From assembly GCF_001866655.1 (NCBI RefSeq), contig NZ_MLYR01000092.1:1-35334 (forward strand): a DNA stretch of 35,334 nucleotides, given 5' to 3'. Positions within the stretch are counted from its first letter, which is position 1. Each line of letters starts with the position of its first letter. The DNA comes from Bacillus sp. MUM 116 (GTDB lineage Bacteria > Bacillota > Bacilli > Bacillales > Cytobacillaceae). Under the pieces are notes generated by a model. The model saw only the letters and a program-made list of their open reading frames with translations. It had not been told where the DNA came from and did not search any database. The position numbers and the translations under genes were made by a program. Below, in pieces: positions 24,995 to 33,050 of the stretch.

Positions 24995-25105
24995 AATGAA
25001 AAAAAAAAGCAAACTAATATGGATGGATGCTATTAGTGGAAAAATGTTAGATTTACTTGCATCCCTGGTGAAACACAAAATTAATCTATAAGGAAGGTGA
25101 AAAAA

Positions 25106-25234
25106 TTGTCTACAAAAAAGAATAAGGAATTAAGGAATAATCATGCACTGCCCAAGACGGATGTGGAATTTGCAAACAATGGAATCGAAAAAGTAGCTTT
25201 AAAATCAATGGAAAAACAAGGGAAAAACAAGTAA
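25106..25234 (+). CDS. Small (42 aa) basic hypothetical protein
   Basis: 42 residues beginning with TTG: STKKNKELRNNHALPKTDVE then FANNGIEKVALKSMEKQGK. AAGGAAGGTG precedes the start by 7 bases and a terminator follows, so expression is likely. Composition (Lys/Asn-rich, no Cys) resembles minor small spore proteins, but no family is recognised. It sits between a hydrolase and helD. Confidence 0.55.
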   Translation: MSTKKNKELRNNHALPKTDVEFANNGIEKVALKSMEKQGKNK

Positions 25235-25266
25235 ACTGAGGGGGCAGTAAACCTGTTCCTCAAAAA

Positions 25267-25300
25267 GATACCGTCAGAAGGCGGTATTTTTATTTTTACT
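25267..25300 (+). terminator. Terminator after the 42-residue gene
   Basis: Stem GATACCGTC/GGCGGTATT with a 4-base loop, followed by TTTATTTTTA. Confidence 0.75.
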
Positions 25301-25390
25301 ACAAGTTAGAACTTGACGAGAAATAAACTTTTCGTTAATCTTAATATCCCATGTTTCCAAAATTGCACAGAGAGGAGACGAGATTACAGA

Positions 25391-27730
25391 ATGAGTACGA
25401 AAGATCAAGTGTCTGTCCGGGACCACAAAGATTATCAAGAAGAAGTGGAACGCTTAGAGTTTACTAAGGAATACATACGAACCGTTTTAGAGATTTCGAA
25501 AGGAAATAAAGAATTTTTTGTTGAAAATATGAAACAAGCATTTGTCGAGCTCGACTCAAAAGAAAGCAGTGCAAGTTACACGGACCTGCTTGCCAATGCA
25601 AGGTTTCTAGAAGTAGCTCAAAGTGAACTAAAAAGGTTAGAAAGCGTGATTGGCAAGCCCTATTTTTCAAGGATTGATTTTACAAGCAAAAGTACAAATA
25701 TGGAAGAAATTTTATACATCGGCAAGGTATCATTATTTGACCGCGTAACCCAACAGCCGATTATCGTGGATTGGCGGTCGCCAATTGCGAACGTATATTA
25801 TGACGGCCGGCTGGGAGATGTATCGTATGAAGCATATGGGGAGATCCAAACCGGATACTTGTCATTAAAAAGGCAGTATGAAATTATCGATGGATTATTA
25901 AAAGAAATCAGGGACATCGATTTGACCACACACGACGAATTGTTGCAGAAATCATTGTCGGGCAAAGCAGACAATCGCTTAACCGAAATCGTTGCGACCA
26001 TACAAAATGAGCAAAATGAAGTAATCCGTGCATCACTCAAGCACCCTATTATCGTACAAGGGGCTGCGGGAAGCGGGAAAACAACCATCGCACTCCATAG
26101 AATATCCTACTTTCTCTATTCCTTAGGGCTTAGATTTCCTCCAGAAAAACTCATGATTCTTGCGCCGAACCGCCTATTTATCGATTATATCTCAGCTGTC
26201 TTACCGGAATTAGGGGTAAATAAAATTAATCAAACCACCTTTATTGATTTTATGAAAGCGTCCTTGGGGCGAAAAATAAAACTGTTATCTCCGAATATTA
26301 AGCTGATGAAACTTCTTGAAGGAACGGGGAAAAACAAGACAATCCAATGGATGTCCAGCTATAAGGGTTCACTCGCCTTTAAGGAATTAATCGACAATTT
26401 CTTGAAGGAATTGGAATTAAGTCTTGCCCCTAGTGAGGATTTTATCGTTGAAAAATCGATTCTTCTGAAAGGTCAAAATCTCAAAAGAATATTCTTAAAA
26501 GAATATACCTACCTGCCAATCTATAAAAGACTTAGCAAAATAAAATCCCTATTGGAAAATGATTTAAAAATGAAGAAAGTGATTATCCTAACAAAAATCA
26601 ATATAAAATATGATGATGCGTTAGATAGGGCGCTGTATAGCAGGAGAATCGATTCAGAAAAAAGAAAGCAAAAAGTAATCGATCTCATGGACATGAAAAA
26701 ACAAAGAATCGCTCAGGTGGAGAAGGAATCGAAGACAGCGGTAAAAAAATATATGGAAGCGTTTGTGATGAAAGATTTTTTTACCTTGTACAAAGAATTG
26801 ATGTCATCACCAGATACTCTTAAAAAGCATTCAAACACTCTGTCAGATCAAGAATGTAAGGTTTTAAGTCAATTTTGTCTACGGATTTTTGATAAAGATG
26901 CATATGAACTCGAGGACTTAGCTCCCTTATTTTATATGAAGGCCAAATTGGAGGGCATCGATGAGAAATATAAAATGCGCAGCATCTTTATTGATGAAGC
27001 CCAGGATTACAGCAATTTTCAATTTGCATCCTTAAAAGAAGGCTTTGAAACGGACTTGTTTACCATCGTTGGGGATTTAGCACAGGGTATTCATTCTTAT
27101 CGCGGTTTGAATAGTTGGGCACCTGTTTTGAAAGAAATCTTCCCAAATGCAAATTATCAAGCCTTGCAAAAAAGTTACCGTACCACCGTCGAAATCATGA
27201 ATTTGGCTAATGATATCTTAAAGATGATTGACCAAGACCTGCCAAAGGTAGAACCTGTTATTCGACATGGGCAAAAACCCATGTTTAAAATGATTGAACC
27301 TTCCAATATAGAACAGGTTAGGCTTCAGCTGGAACAAGATATTGTCGCTCTTAAAGAAGAAGAACTAAATTCTATTGCCATCATTGGTCGAACCGATAGG
27401 GAATGTCAAAGAATCCATCAGATATTTGAAAAAAGTCATCTTCCGATTCAACTATTGGAGGAAAAAGAAGATATGAAGAAGCGGCATGTGGTCATTGTAC
27501 CTTCCTATTTATCGAAAGGGTTGGAGTTTGATGCTGTGTTGATTGTATGTTTGGGGGAACCCTACGCCAAAGTAGACCTGGACATCAAATTGTTATACGT
27601 GGCGATGACAAGACCGATGCATCGGTTGTATTTATACGGAAGGGAACAATCAGATTTTTTATTAAATCAAGCATCCCAATTACATTTGGAAAATGTAGAA
27701 GTGATGAAAGGAGCAATTGGCCTTGAATGA
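25391..27730 (+). CDS. helD: HelD-type RNA polymerase recycling ATPase
   Basis: 779 residues, the size of Bacillus HelD. An N-terminal coiled coil (residues 10-85), a VDWRSPIANVYYDG motif at 127-140, Walker A GAAGSGKTT at 224-232, Walker B FIDEAQDYSNFQ, the motif GDLAQGIHSYRG, and a C-terminal VAMTRPMHRLYLYG belong to the SF1 helicase-like fold. HelD pries stalled RNA polymerase from DNA and recycles it using ATP. The ATG at 25391 begins the conserved protein; an upstream frame adds 26 residues with no homology. The ribosome binding site GAGGAG is rather distant (about 13 bases). Confidence 0.92.
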   Translation: MSTKDQVSVRDHKDYQEEVERLEFTKEYIRTVLEISKGNKEFFVENMKQAFVELDSKESSASYTDLLANARFLEVAQSELKRLESVIGKPYFSRIDFTSKSTNMEEILYIGKVSLFDRVTQQPIIVDWRSPIANVYYDGRLGDVSYEAYGEIQTGYLSLKRQYEIIDGLLKEIRDIDLTTHDELLQKSLSGKADNRLTEIVATIQNEQNEVIRASLKHPIIVQGAAGSGKTTIALHRISYFLYSLGLRFPPEKLMILAPNRLFIDYISAVLPELGVNKINQTTFIDFMKASLGRKIKLLSPNIKLMKLLEGTGKNKTIQWMSSYKGSLAFKELIDNFLKELELSLAPSEDFIVEKSILLKGQNLKRIFLKEYTYLPIYKRLSKIKSLLENDLKMKKVIILTKINIKYDDALDRALYSRRIDSEKRKQKVIDLMDMKKQRIAQVEKESKTAVKKYMEAFVMKDFFTLYKELMSSPDTLKKHSNTLSDQECKVLSQFCLRIFDKDAYELEDLAPLFYMKAKLEGIDEKYKMRSIFIDEAQDYSNFQFASLKEGFETDLFTIVGDLAQGIHSYRGLNSWAPVLKEIFPNANYQALQKSYRTTVEIMNLANDILKMIDQDLPKVEPVIRHGQKPMFKMIEPSNIEQVRLQLEQDIVALKEEELNSIAIIGRTDRECQRIHQIFEKSHLPIQLLEEKEDMKKRHVVIVPSYLSKGLEFDAVLIVCLGEPYAKVDLDIKLLYVAMTRPMHRLYLYGREQSDFLLNQASQLHLENVEVMKGAIGLE

Positions 27731-27827
27731 AAAAAGGAAGCTGGAGAAAAGGTGGTAGATTATAAAAGAGATGGAATAGTATGAGGGTCGGAACCGGGTC
27801 AACTGTCTTTTATACCATTTCTAAACT

Positions 27828-27971
27828 TTGCAAAAGTACGAGTTAAATATTTTTGACACAAAGGAAAAGACCTGGTATTACTCCTCTGAAGCACAAATAA
27901 ATTTTCAACCTGAGGAAAAGCTATTGGTAATACTTGCTGACCATAAAACGAAATATCCAACTGAGGAATAA
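27828..27971 (+). pseudogene. Remnant of an unidentified gene
   Basis: A 47-codon stretch reading QKYELNIFDTKEKTWYYSSE to KTKYPTEE-stop has the codon bias of a real gene, but lacks a start and ribosome binding site; the upstream part (27750-27827) is broken into all three frames. A terminator follows at 27983. No family recognised. Confidence 0.4.
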
Positions 27972-27982
27972 TGTATTAAGTC

Positions 27983-28016
27983 GCTAATTGAATTTACTTT
28001 CAATTAGCTTTTTTTA
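27983..28016 (+). terminator. Terminator after gene remnant
   Basis: Perfect 10-bp stem GCTAATTGAA/TTCAATTAGC followed by TTTTTTTAT. Confidence 0.88.
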
Positions 28017-28138
28017 TCTCATTAACTGGACTTTAAATTTCTCCTTCCAGAAGTTTTATTGGAATGATTAAAGGATAATTTGTATTTTATAGGTAATGGT
28101 AATAGTGTTAGAAATAAATCCTTTGAAAGGATGTCTTT

Positions 28139-28633
28139 ATGGAGAAAAAACTGTTAAATTTACTTACTGGATTGTGCATCGTTTCCTTACCTTTTTTATT
28201 TAAAGGGTCAAAAATGAGAGAAAATCTCGTTATTTTTTTCGCTAAAGGTGTTCTTGCTACTCTTGTTGATGCTTATGTAGTCGGAACGAAAAGACTTGAA
28301 TATCCAGTTCGCCCTTTTTCAAAAACTTTCAAAACGAACATTATCTATGACATGTTGTTTTTTCCTATTTTAAGTGTAATTTGGGTAAAAATTTCCTATA
28401 ATGATAAAATTGGAATAATTCTATTGAAAAGTTTAATATTTAGTGTCCCGATGAGTATCGGTCAATGGTACTTTGAAAAAACGTCTAGGCTATTTAAATG
28501 GAAAAAATGGACTCCATTTCACACTTTTACAAGTGTAAATTTTACTTTATTTACGATTAGAGGGTTTGTGGGTTTATTAAAAAATTTAGATAAAATGAAA
28601 GATAATCAAAATATAACCGAATCATCAAGATAA
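28139..28633 (+). CDS. CBO0543-family integral membrane protein
   Basis: 164 residues with four membrane helices. The pattern FFAKGVLATLVDAYVVGTKR, YPVRPFSKTFKTNIIYDMLF and the late FEKTSRLFKWKKWTPFHTF is that of the CBO0543 family, found mainly in Bacillaceae and Clostridia and of unknown function. AAAGGATGTCTT precedes the ATG. Terminator at 28694. Confidence 0.8.
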   Translation: MEKKLLNLLTGLCIVSLPFLFKGSKMRENLVIFFAKGVLATLVDAYVVGTKRLEYPVRPFSKTFKTNIIYDMLFFPILSVIWVKISYNDKIGIILLKSLIFSVPMSIGQWYFEKTSRLFKWKKWTPFHTFTSVNFTLFTIRGFVGLLKNLDKMKDNQNITESSR

Positions 28634-28693
28634 TTCATAATATTATCTGTCTAGGATTAAGTTTATTAGGAAAGATTTATATTTTAAAGTAAG

Positions 28694-28726
28694 AAAAAAC
28701 TTGATTGAAATAAATCAAGTTTTTTA
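28694..28726 (+). terminator. Terminator of CBO0543 gene
   Basis: Stem AAAAACTTGATT/AATCAAGTTTTT with a short loop and TT run. Confidence 0.85.
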
Positions 28727-28744
28727 CATTCTAATTTGGGAATG

Positions 28745-28771
28745 AAAAAAGAAGCGTCTTGTTGACGCTTC
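28745..28771 (-). terminator. Orphan minus-strand terminator
   Basis: Perfect 8-bp stem GAAGCGTC/GACGCTTC followed, on the minus strand only, by TTTTTTC. No recognisable minus-strand gene lies in the 28772-28941 stretch before it, which is otherwise empty. Confidence 0.7.
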
Positions 28772-28941
28772 ATAAAAGATTGAAAAATGGTGTAAAATTG
28801 GACTACATTATTATATGAGAATAATTTAGAAAGATGATGGACATACACGGAATTTATTAAGAATTTCAAAATATATTGATTAGAAATTTGCATTCATTAC
28901 GTTTGATTTGATTTCCCTATACATTTCTTCATTACCTATAG

Positions 28942-29226
28942 CTATTTTCGGATATTACCGGTGTGTCCAATTGCACTACTCAAGTGTTTTCCGACAAATT
29001 AATGATGTTTTATATGTCGCTATTAAGTGCTGGCGGTATTGGAAATTATGCTACTTCTGCAGCAGCGATCCAGCGATCCGATCTTGCTTTTAAGTATGAA
29101 TATCTATCTACTGTGGTTGCACAATATGCCAAAAGCGGTCCAGAAATCATGATAAAAAATAATTGGCTTGAACAACCACCGGGAATAGTGGGTAAAGAAA
29201 ATTTAGCCAAGAACAAAAATGGTTGA
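28942..29226 (+). pseudogene. 5'-truncated DUF3231 protein fragment
   Basis: The frame reads CTTQVFSDKLMMFYMSLLSA, then ATSAAAIQRSDLAFKYEYLS and IMIKNNWLEQPPGIV, the conserved end of DUF3231 helical-bundle proteins (FSDKLMMF, RSDL, ...NGWLEEPP). Whole members have at least 160 residues; here about 94 remain, a stop lies just before, and only a GTG with no ribosome binding site could start it. Probably a dead fragment. Confidence 0.65.
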
Positions 29227-29261
29227 ATCAAGCTTGTTTTGAATTTTTAAATAACAGTCGA

Positions 29262-29296
29262 CATTGAAAACGAGCCCCCATTTTGGAGGCTCGTTT
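29262..29296 (-). terminator. Terminator of the toxin-like peptide gene
   Basis: Stem AAACGAGCC/GGCTCGTTT (29268-29296) that extends through CCCA/TGG; minus-strand reading continues TTTTC. It lies 17 bases after the peptide's stop. Confidence 0.75.
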
Positions 29297-29313
29297 ACAT
29301 AGGTGTTTAAGTC

Positions 29314-29394
29314 TTACTTTTCTTTCACAGCAAGTCCGATCATCATCACTATTAGCGTCAGCAACTGAATCATAACCTCTAGGTTAATCTTCAT
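29314..29394 (-). CDS. 26-residue hydrophobic peptide, type I toxin-like
   Basis: A 26-residue frame with M-K-I-N-L-E-V at the start, one membrane span (MIQLLTLIVMMIGLAV) and a KEK tail. GGGAGGGCGA directly before the ATG is a very strong ribosome binding site, and a terminator follows the stop. Length, single helix and charged tail resemble the putative holin-like/TxpA-type toxin peptides of Firmicutes type I systems. No antitoxin RNA is proven; a weak plus-strand promoter (TTGAAT 29223, TTTAAA 29246) would read an antisense RNA through the terminator and gene. Confidence 0.55.
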   Translation of the reverse strand: MKINLEVMIQLLTLIVMMIGLAVKEK

Positions 29395-29524
29395 TCGCCC
29401 TCCCAACCTAAGTGAATTTTCTTTCCTCCGGTCTCACTAAGAAGAAGTAAGCTTACGTTTCCCTAAAATAAAGATATTCGGTTAAAGAACAATTATGACG
29501 GTAAAATTCAGATTTTCGCGTTTT

Positions 29525-29896
29525 CTAATCGAGACCTGTTTGACTCTTACCAGAAACATGGCCATGAATATACGTAACCAATATCGAATTAGGACCCGCA
29601 CTTGCTGCATAGGTATAAACTTCCATTACCTTTTTTCCCGATTGTCCTTGCGTTTGGCTCGTAGGTTTCCCAACAATTTTTTCAACTTCCGCTTTAGTCA
29701 TTCCGCCTTGGCCAGTCTTGGAATTTCCAACGCGAATTTTATCGTACTCTGCTTTACCTGGTTGAGAGGAAGCCTGTTGTTGCGGAGCATTTTTTTCATT
29801 AAGTATATTAGGAATTCCCCTGACTACACCTACGATGATAAAAATTAGTACAAAAGCACCGACTAAAAGCATGACGAACTTAAAAAGTTTTCCCAT
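29525..29896 (-). CDS. Membrane-anchored BamE/SmpA-like small protein
   Basis: 123 residues: a membrane helix at residues 7-27 (VMLLVGAFVLIFIIVGVV), a Gln/Ser/Asn-rich linker, then GGMTKAEVEKIVGKPTSQT followed by EVYTYAAS. The G-M-T-x-x-E-V-x-x-I-x-G-x-P pattern is that of the BamE/SmpA-like (or related DUF) fold, which acts outside the membrane in Gram-positives with unknown role. AGGAGAATCAAA precedes the ATG. Confidence 0.72.
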   Translation of the reverse strand: MGKLFKFVMLLVGAFVLIFIIVGVVRGIPNILNEKNAPQQQASSQPGKAEYDKIRVGNSKTGQGGMTKAEVEKIVGKPTSQTQGQSGKKVMEVYTYAASAGPNSILVTYIHGHVSGKSQTGLD

Positions 29897-30020
29897 TTTG
29901 ATTCTCCTATCACGTACATCGTCTTAAAACTAACCAACATTATATTAACAGACAACCTGTTTAAAACAAAAGAATGAGTTCATATCTTGATCAAACATTT
30001 TGTTACATTAGTATATGTAC

Positions 30021-30056
30021 ATACTTTTTATTTCAATAGTGCTAAAAAGTATACTA
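30021..30056. promoter_or_regulatory. 10-bp inverted repeat upstream of hxlR-type gene
   Basis: ATACTTTTTA (30021-30030) and TAAAAAGTAT (30043-30052) are perfect inverted copies separated by 12 bases, the second running into AGTATACTA. A TATAAT lies at 30062-30067. Probable regulator binding site. Confidence 0.6.
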
Positions 30057-30086
30057 TGGGATATAATGACATTGAGGTGATCTTTA

Positions 30087-30452
30087 ATGTCACGAATGCA
30101 GGATAAGATGTTTAATTGTGAAAAGGAATTAACCCTGTCCGTCATCGGCGGGAAATGGAAGATGCTTATTTTGTGGCATTTGGGCAGAGAAGGAACAAAG
30201 CGATTTGGTGAATTGAAGGCTTTGATGCCGGGAATCACGCAAAGGATGCTTGTGAACCAATTACGCGAACTAGAGGAAGATTTAATTGTAAACCGTGAAG
30301 TCTATCCAGTTGTTCCGCCAAAAGTGGAATATTCTCTCACCGAACATGGTAGAAGCTTGATGCCGATTCTAGAGTCAATGTATCAATGGGGGAAAAATTA
30401 TATGGAAACAGTCGGATTGAATTTTTCGGAAAGAAATGAGTCAATTAAGTAA
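30087..30452 (+). CDS. HxlR-family winged-helix regulator
   Basis: 121 residues. The HxlR pattern is complete: C11 near the N-terminus, VIGGKWKMLILWHL, RFGELKALMPGITQRMLVNQLRELEEDLIVNREVYPVVPPKVEYSLT split over the wing. N-terminal cysteines in this family (YodB, CatR, HypR) sense quinones, aldehydes or disulfide stress; C11 lies at such a position. GAGGTG before the ATG sets the start. Its own upstream inverted repeat and a related box before the next operon suggest autoregulation and local control. Confidence 0.92.
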   Translation: MSRMQDKMFNCEKELTLSVIGGKWKMLILWHLGREGTKRFGELKALMPGITQRMLVNQLRELEEDLIVNREVYPVVPPKVEYSLTEHGRSLMPILESMYQWGKNYMETVGLNFSERNESIK

Positions 30453-30497
30453 AACCATCTGCCATATTGACCAAAACAGAAAAGCAACATATGATTC

Positions 30498-30533
30498 AAA
30501 GAGGTAATGTGAATTTCGCATAACCTCTTTTTT
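30498..30533 (+). terminator. Terminator after HxlR gene
   Basis: Stem AAAGAGGT/ACCTCTTT extended by ATG/CAT, then TTT. Confidence 0.75.
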
Positions 30534-30553
30534 ATTTGTAGCTAAAATTCTTA

Positions 30554-30567
30554 TAGTATACTTTTTG
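30554..30567. promoter_or_regulatory. HxlR-type box before the CN-hydrolase operon
   Basis: TAGTATACTTTTTG at 30554-30567 is the reverse of the AAAAAGTATACTA seen before the hxlR gene (30044-30056), sharing a 13-bp inverted match. It lies about 115 bases before the hydrolase start. Confidence 0.45.
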
Positions 30568-30681
30568 TTACTATGTTACTTTTACATTACTATGTATATG
30601 AAAAATGCGTACTTGTTCCAATTTATTTTTTCGCTAATAATAGGTTTAATGACTATAGAACAATGAGGAAGAGGGGATTGT

Positions 30682-31545
30682 ATGAAAGTAAGAGTTTCAG
30701 CCGTTCAATATCATCTCCACACGATTCATTCTTTTGAAGAGTTTGCTAATCAAGTGGAGCATCATATCAAAACCGCAGAGGAATTTGGATCGGATTTTAT
30801 CCTATTCCCTGAATTTTTCACCACTCAGCTAATGTCGATCGGCAACGATAAAGGGGAAGCATTAACCATCCAAGAATTACCCGACTATACGGAACAATAT
30901 CGTTCCTTTTTTATAAATTTAGCTAAACAATACAAGATGCATATTATTGGCGGCACACATGTCATCCGCAAAGGGGATCGTATTTTCAACGTCGCCCACC
31001 TTTTTTATCCAGATGGACGGGTTGCCGAGCAGGCAAAGCTCCATATTACGCCTACAGAAGTAAATGAGTGGAATATGAGTCCAGGGGAATCCTTTGAGAT
31101 TTTTGAGACAGAAAAAGGAAAAATTGCGATGTTAACGTGCTATGACATTGAATTTCCGGAAATTGTTCGAATGGCAAAGGCAAAAGGTGCGGACGTCATT
31201 TTCTGTCCATCCTGCACCGACGACCGCCACGGTTTTCATCGGGTTCGTTACACAAGTCACGCTAGAGCCATTGAAAATCAAGTCTATGTCGTAACGACTG
31301 GCACGGTCGGTTCACTGCCAACCGTTGATTTCATGCGGGCAAATTTTGGGCAGGCTGCCGTCATCACACCGAATGACATACCATTCCCACCCCAAGGAAT
31401 CGCAGTAGAAGGGGAAATGAATCAAGATATGATTGTCACGGCGGATCTTGATTTAGAGTTGTTATATCAAGTTCGTGAAAAGGGCTCTGTTACGACCTGG
31501 CGTGACAGGCGTACAGATCTTTACCCGGATTGGGAAACAAAATAG
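30682..31545 (+). CDS. Carbon-nitrogen hydrolase (nitrilase superfamily)
   Basis: 287 residues with the nitrilase triad: E44 in LFPEFF, K119 in QAKLHITPTE and C153 in LTCYDIEFPE. It should hydrolyse an amide or nitrile; the exact substrate is unknown. A short GAGGAAGAGGGGATT precedes the ATG. The two following genes are GNAT acetyltransferases, 29 and 14 bases away, so this is an operon. In B. subtilis a similar GNAT and CN-hydrolase pair is, as I recall, fused in one protein (YhcX), supporting a joint pathway. Confidence 0.9.
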   Translation: MKVRVSAVQYHLHTIHSFEEFANQVEHHIKTAEEFGSDFILFPEFFTTQLMSIGNDKGEALTIQELPDYTEQYRSFFINLAKQYKMHIIGGTHVIRKGDRIFNVAHLFYPDGRVAEQAKLHITPTEVNEWNMSPGESFEIFETEKGKIAMLTCYDIEFPEIVRMAKAKGADVIFCPSCTDDRHGFHRVRYTSHARAIENQVYVVTTGTVGSLPTVDFMRANFGQAAVITPNDIPFPPQGIAVEGEMNQDMIVTADLDLELLYQVREKGSVTTWRDRRTDLYPDWETK

Positions 31546-31574
31546 CTGATTCACAAATAGAATGGGGGTCCATC

Positions 31575-32246
31575 ATGTATCGAAAAGAATTTTTTGTTTT
31601 CGACCAAGACAAACCTGTTCCAGTGGTGATCCGTAATTATGAAGAAAGCGACTTTCCTGGTTTAATTCGAATTCAACAGGAAAGCTTTCCTCCTCCATTT
31701 CCATCCGAATTATGGTGGAATGAAGAACAACTCAAAAACCATGTATCTCTTTTTCCACAAGGAGCTTTATGTATCGAAGTGGATGGGGAAATGGCCGGTT
31801 CAATGACCGGGTTAATCGTTGATTTTGATCCACAGCATCCAGAACACTCCTGGGAAGAGATAACCGATCATGGCTATATTCGTAATCATAACCCGAATGG
31901 AAATAGCTTATATGTTGTTGACATTGGGGTGCGGCCGTCCTATCGGAAATTAGGATTAGGCAAGTGGTTGATGTTTTCGATGTATGACGTGGTGGTTCAT
32001 TTGCGGTTGGAAAGATTGCTAGGGGGAGGCAGGATGCCAGGATATTATAAAAAAGCAAGTGAACTGTCACCAGAACAATATCTTGATGCTGTTGTCAAGG
32101 GCGAGCTGAAGGATCCAGTCATCGCGTTCCTCCTTCGTTGCGGCCGTACACCAGTTAAAGTAGTAGCTGATTATTTAGAAGATGAAGAATCGTGTAATTA
32201 TGGAACACTAATGGAATGGAAAAATCCATTTATCAGTTCAGTATAA
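31575..32246 (+). CDS. GNAT-family N-acetyltransferase
   Basis: 223 residues. VVIRNYEESDFPGLIRIQQ opens the GNAT fold and VDIGVRPSYRKLGLGKWLM carries the acetyl-CoA-binding R/Q-x-x-G-x-G/A loop (here RKLGLGK). Substrate unknown. The ATG at 31575 follows GGGGGTCCATC; a longer frame from 31530 overlaps the hydrolase end and lacks a ribosome binding site. Second gene of the operon. Confidence 0.88.
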   Translation: MYRKEFFVFDQDKPVPVVIRNYEESDFPGLIRIQQESFPPPFPSELWWNEEQLKNHVSLFPQGALCIEVDGEMAGSMTGLIVDFDPQHPEHSWEEITDHGYIRNHNPNGNSLYVVDIGVRPSYRKLGLGKWLMFSMYDVVVHLRLERLLGGGRMPGYYKKASELSPEQYLDAVVKGELKDPVIAFLLRCGRTPVKVVADYLEDEESCNYGTLMEWKNPFISSV

Positions 32247-32260
32247 AAGGAGATTCATAA

Positions 32261-32932
32261 ATGGAATATAGCAGAATTACGAATATCAAAGATCCGTTAT
32301 TTAAACAAATGCATCAATTGATGCAAGAAGTTTTCCCTCCAGAAGAAGTATTAGAATTTGATCTTTGGAAAGAACCTTTAGAAGATCCGGGGATCCGTGT
32401 GTTTGTTGCGGTTCATGAAGGAAAAGTAGTCGGGGCGACCGAGTACCGTTACTATGAGGATTTCAATGTCGCGATGACGGATTTTACCATTATTGGCCAT
32501 GCCGGCTTGGGGATCGGTCCATTTTTAGCGAATAATAGATTGGAAGATTTGCGTGAATTAGCAGCGGCCAATGGCAAGCAATTAACGGGGATGTTTGCTG
32601 AAATCTATGATCCATATCGGGTGGAGCATTATGAGTTTGGCGGAGTGAAGCCGATGGATCCTTATGTTCGCCGGGAAGTGTTGTCCCACCTTGGCTACAA
32701 ACGTCTTGATTTCCCCTATGTTCATCCGTCCTGGAACAATGATGGCGAAGCTGTAACTGGGCTTGACCTTTGCTTTCTCCCAATGAATGGGGAAATTAAC
32801 GAGCTAGAAATAGATATAATTGTGAAATTTTTGAAGCGGTATTATACGGTATTACCGAATAAACCTGAGTCGTGGTATGCGATGATTGAGGACTTGGAAG
32901 CAAAAGAAAAAGTGGGATTATTATATTTTTAA
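32261..32932 (+). CDS. GNAT-like acetyltransferase, third gene of the operon
   Basis: 223 residues starting MEYSRITNIKDPLFKQMHQL, with RVFVAVHEGKVVGATEYRYY as the central GNAT strands. The acetyl-CoA loop is degenerate (GHAGLGIGPFLANN in place of Q-x-x-G-x-G), so its activity may differ. AAAAGGAGATTCATAA sets the start, 14 bases after the previous gene. A long terminator hairpin follows. Confidence 0.78.
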   Translation: MEYSRITNIKDPLFKQMHQLMQEVFPPEEVLEFDLWKEPLEDPGIRVFVAVHEGKVVGATEYRYYEDFNVAMTDFTIIGHAGLGIGPFLANNRLEDLRELAAANGKQLTGMFAEIYDPYRVEHYEFGGVKPMDPYVRREVLSHLGYKRLDFPYVHPSWNNDGEAVTGLDLCFLPMNGEINELEIDIIVKFLKRYYTVLPNKPESWYAMIEDLEAKEKVGLLYF

Positions 32933-32949
32933 TGATTAAGAACACGAAT

Positions 32950-32997
32950 AAGCTTGTCGATGTAACCAAAGAAAGGGTTAGTCGACAAGCTTGTTTT
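32950..32997 (+). terminator. Terminator of CN-hydrolase/GNAT operon
   Basis: 11-bp stem AAGCTTGTCGA/TCGACAAGCTT, then a second inner stem TAACC/GGTTA, followed by TGTTTTC. Confidence 0.8.
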
Positions 32998-33050
32998 CAT
33001 TCAGATTTTATGTTTCATTCAGTGATTTAATATCAAAAGTACAGTTTGTC

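Noticed and set aside
25313..25390. 26-residue N-terminal extension of HelD
   Set aside because: Not part of the conserved HelD start, begins without a good ribosome binding site, and reads through the leader.
28684..28893. 69-codon minus-strand frame
   Set aside because: Runs through two terminator hairpins and has no ribosome binding site or recognisable domain.
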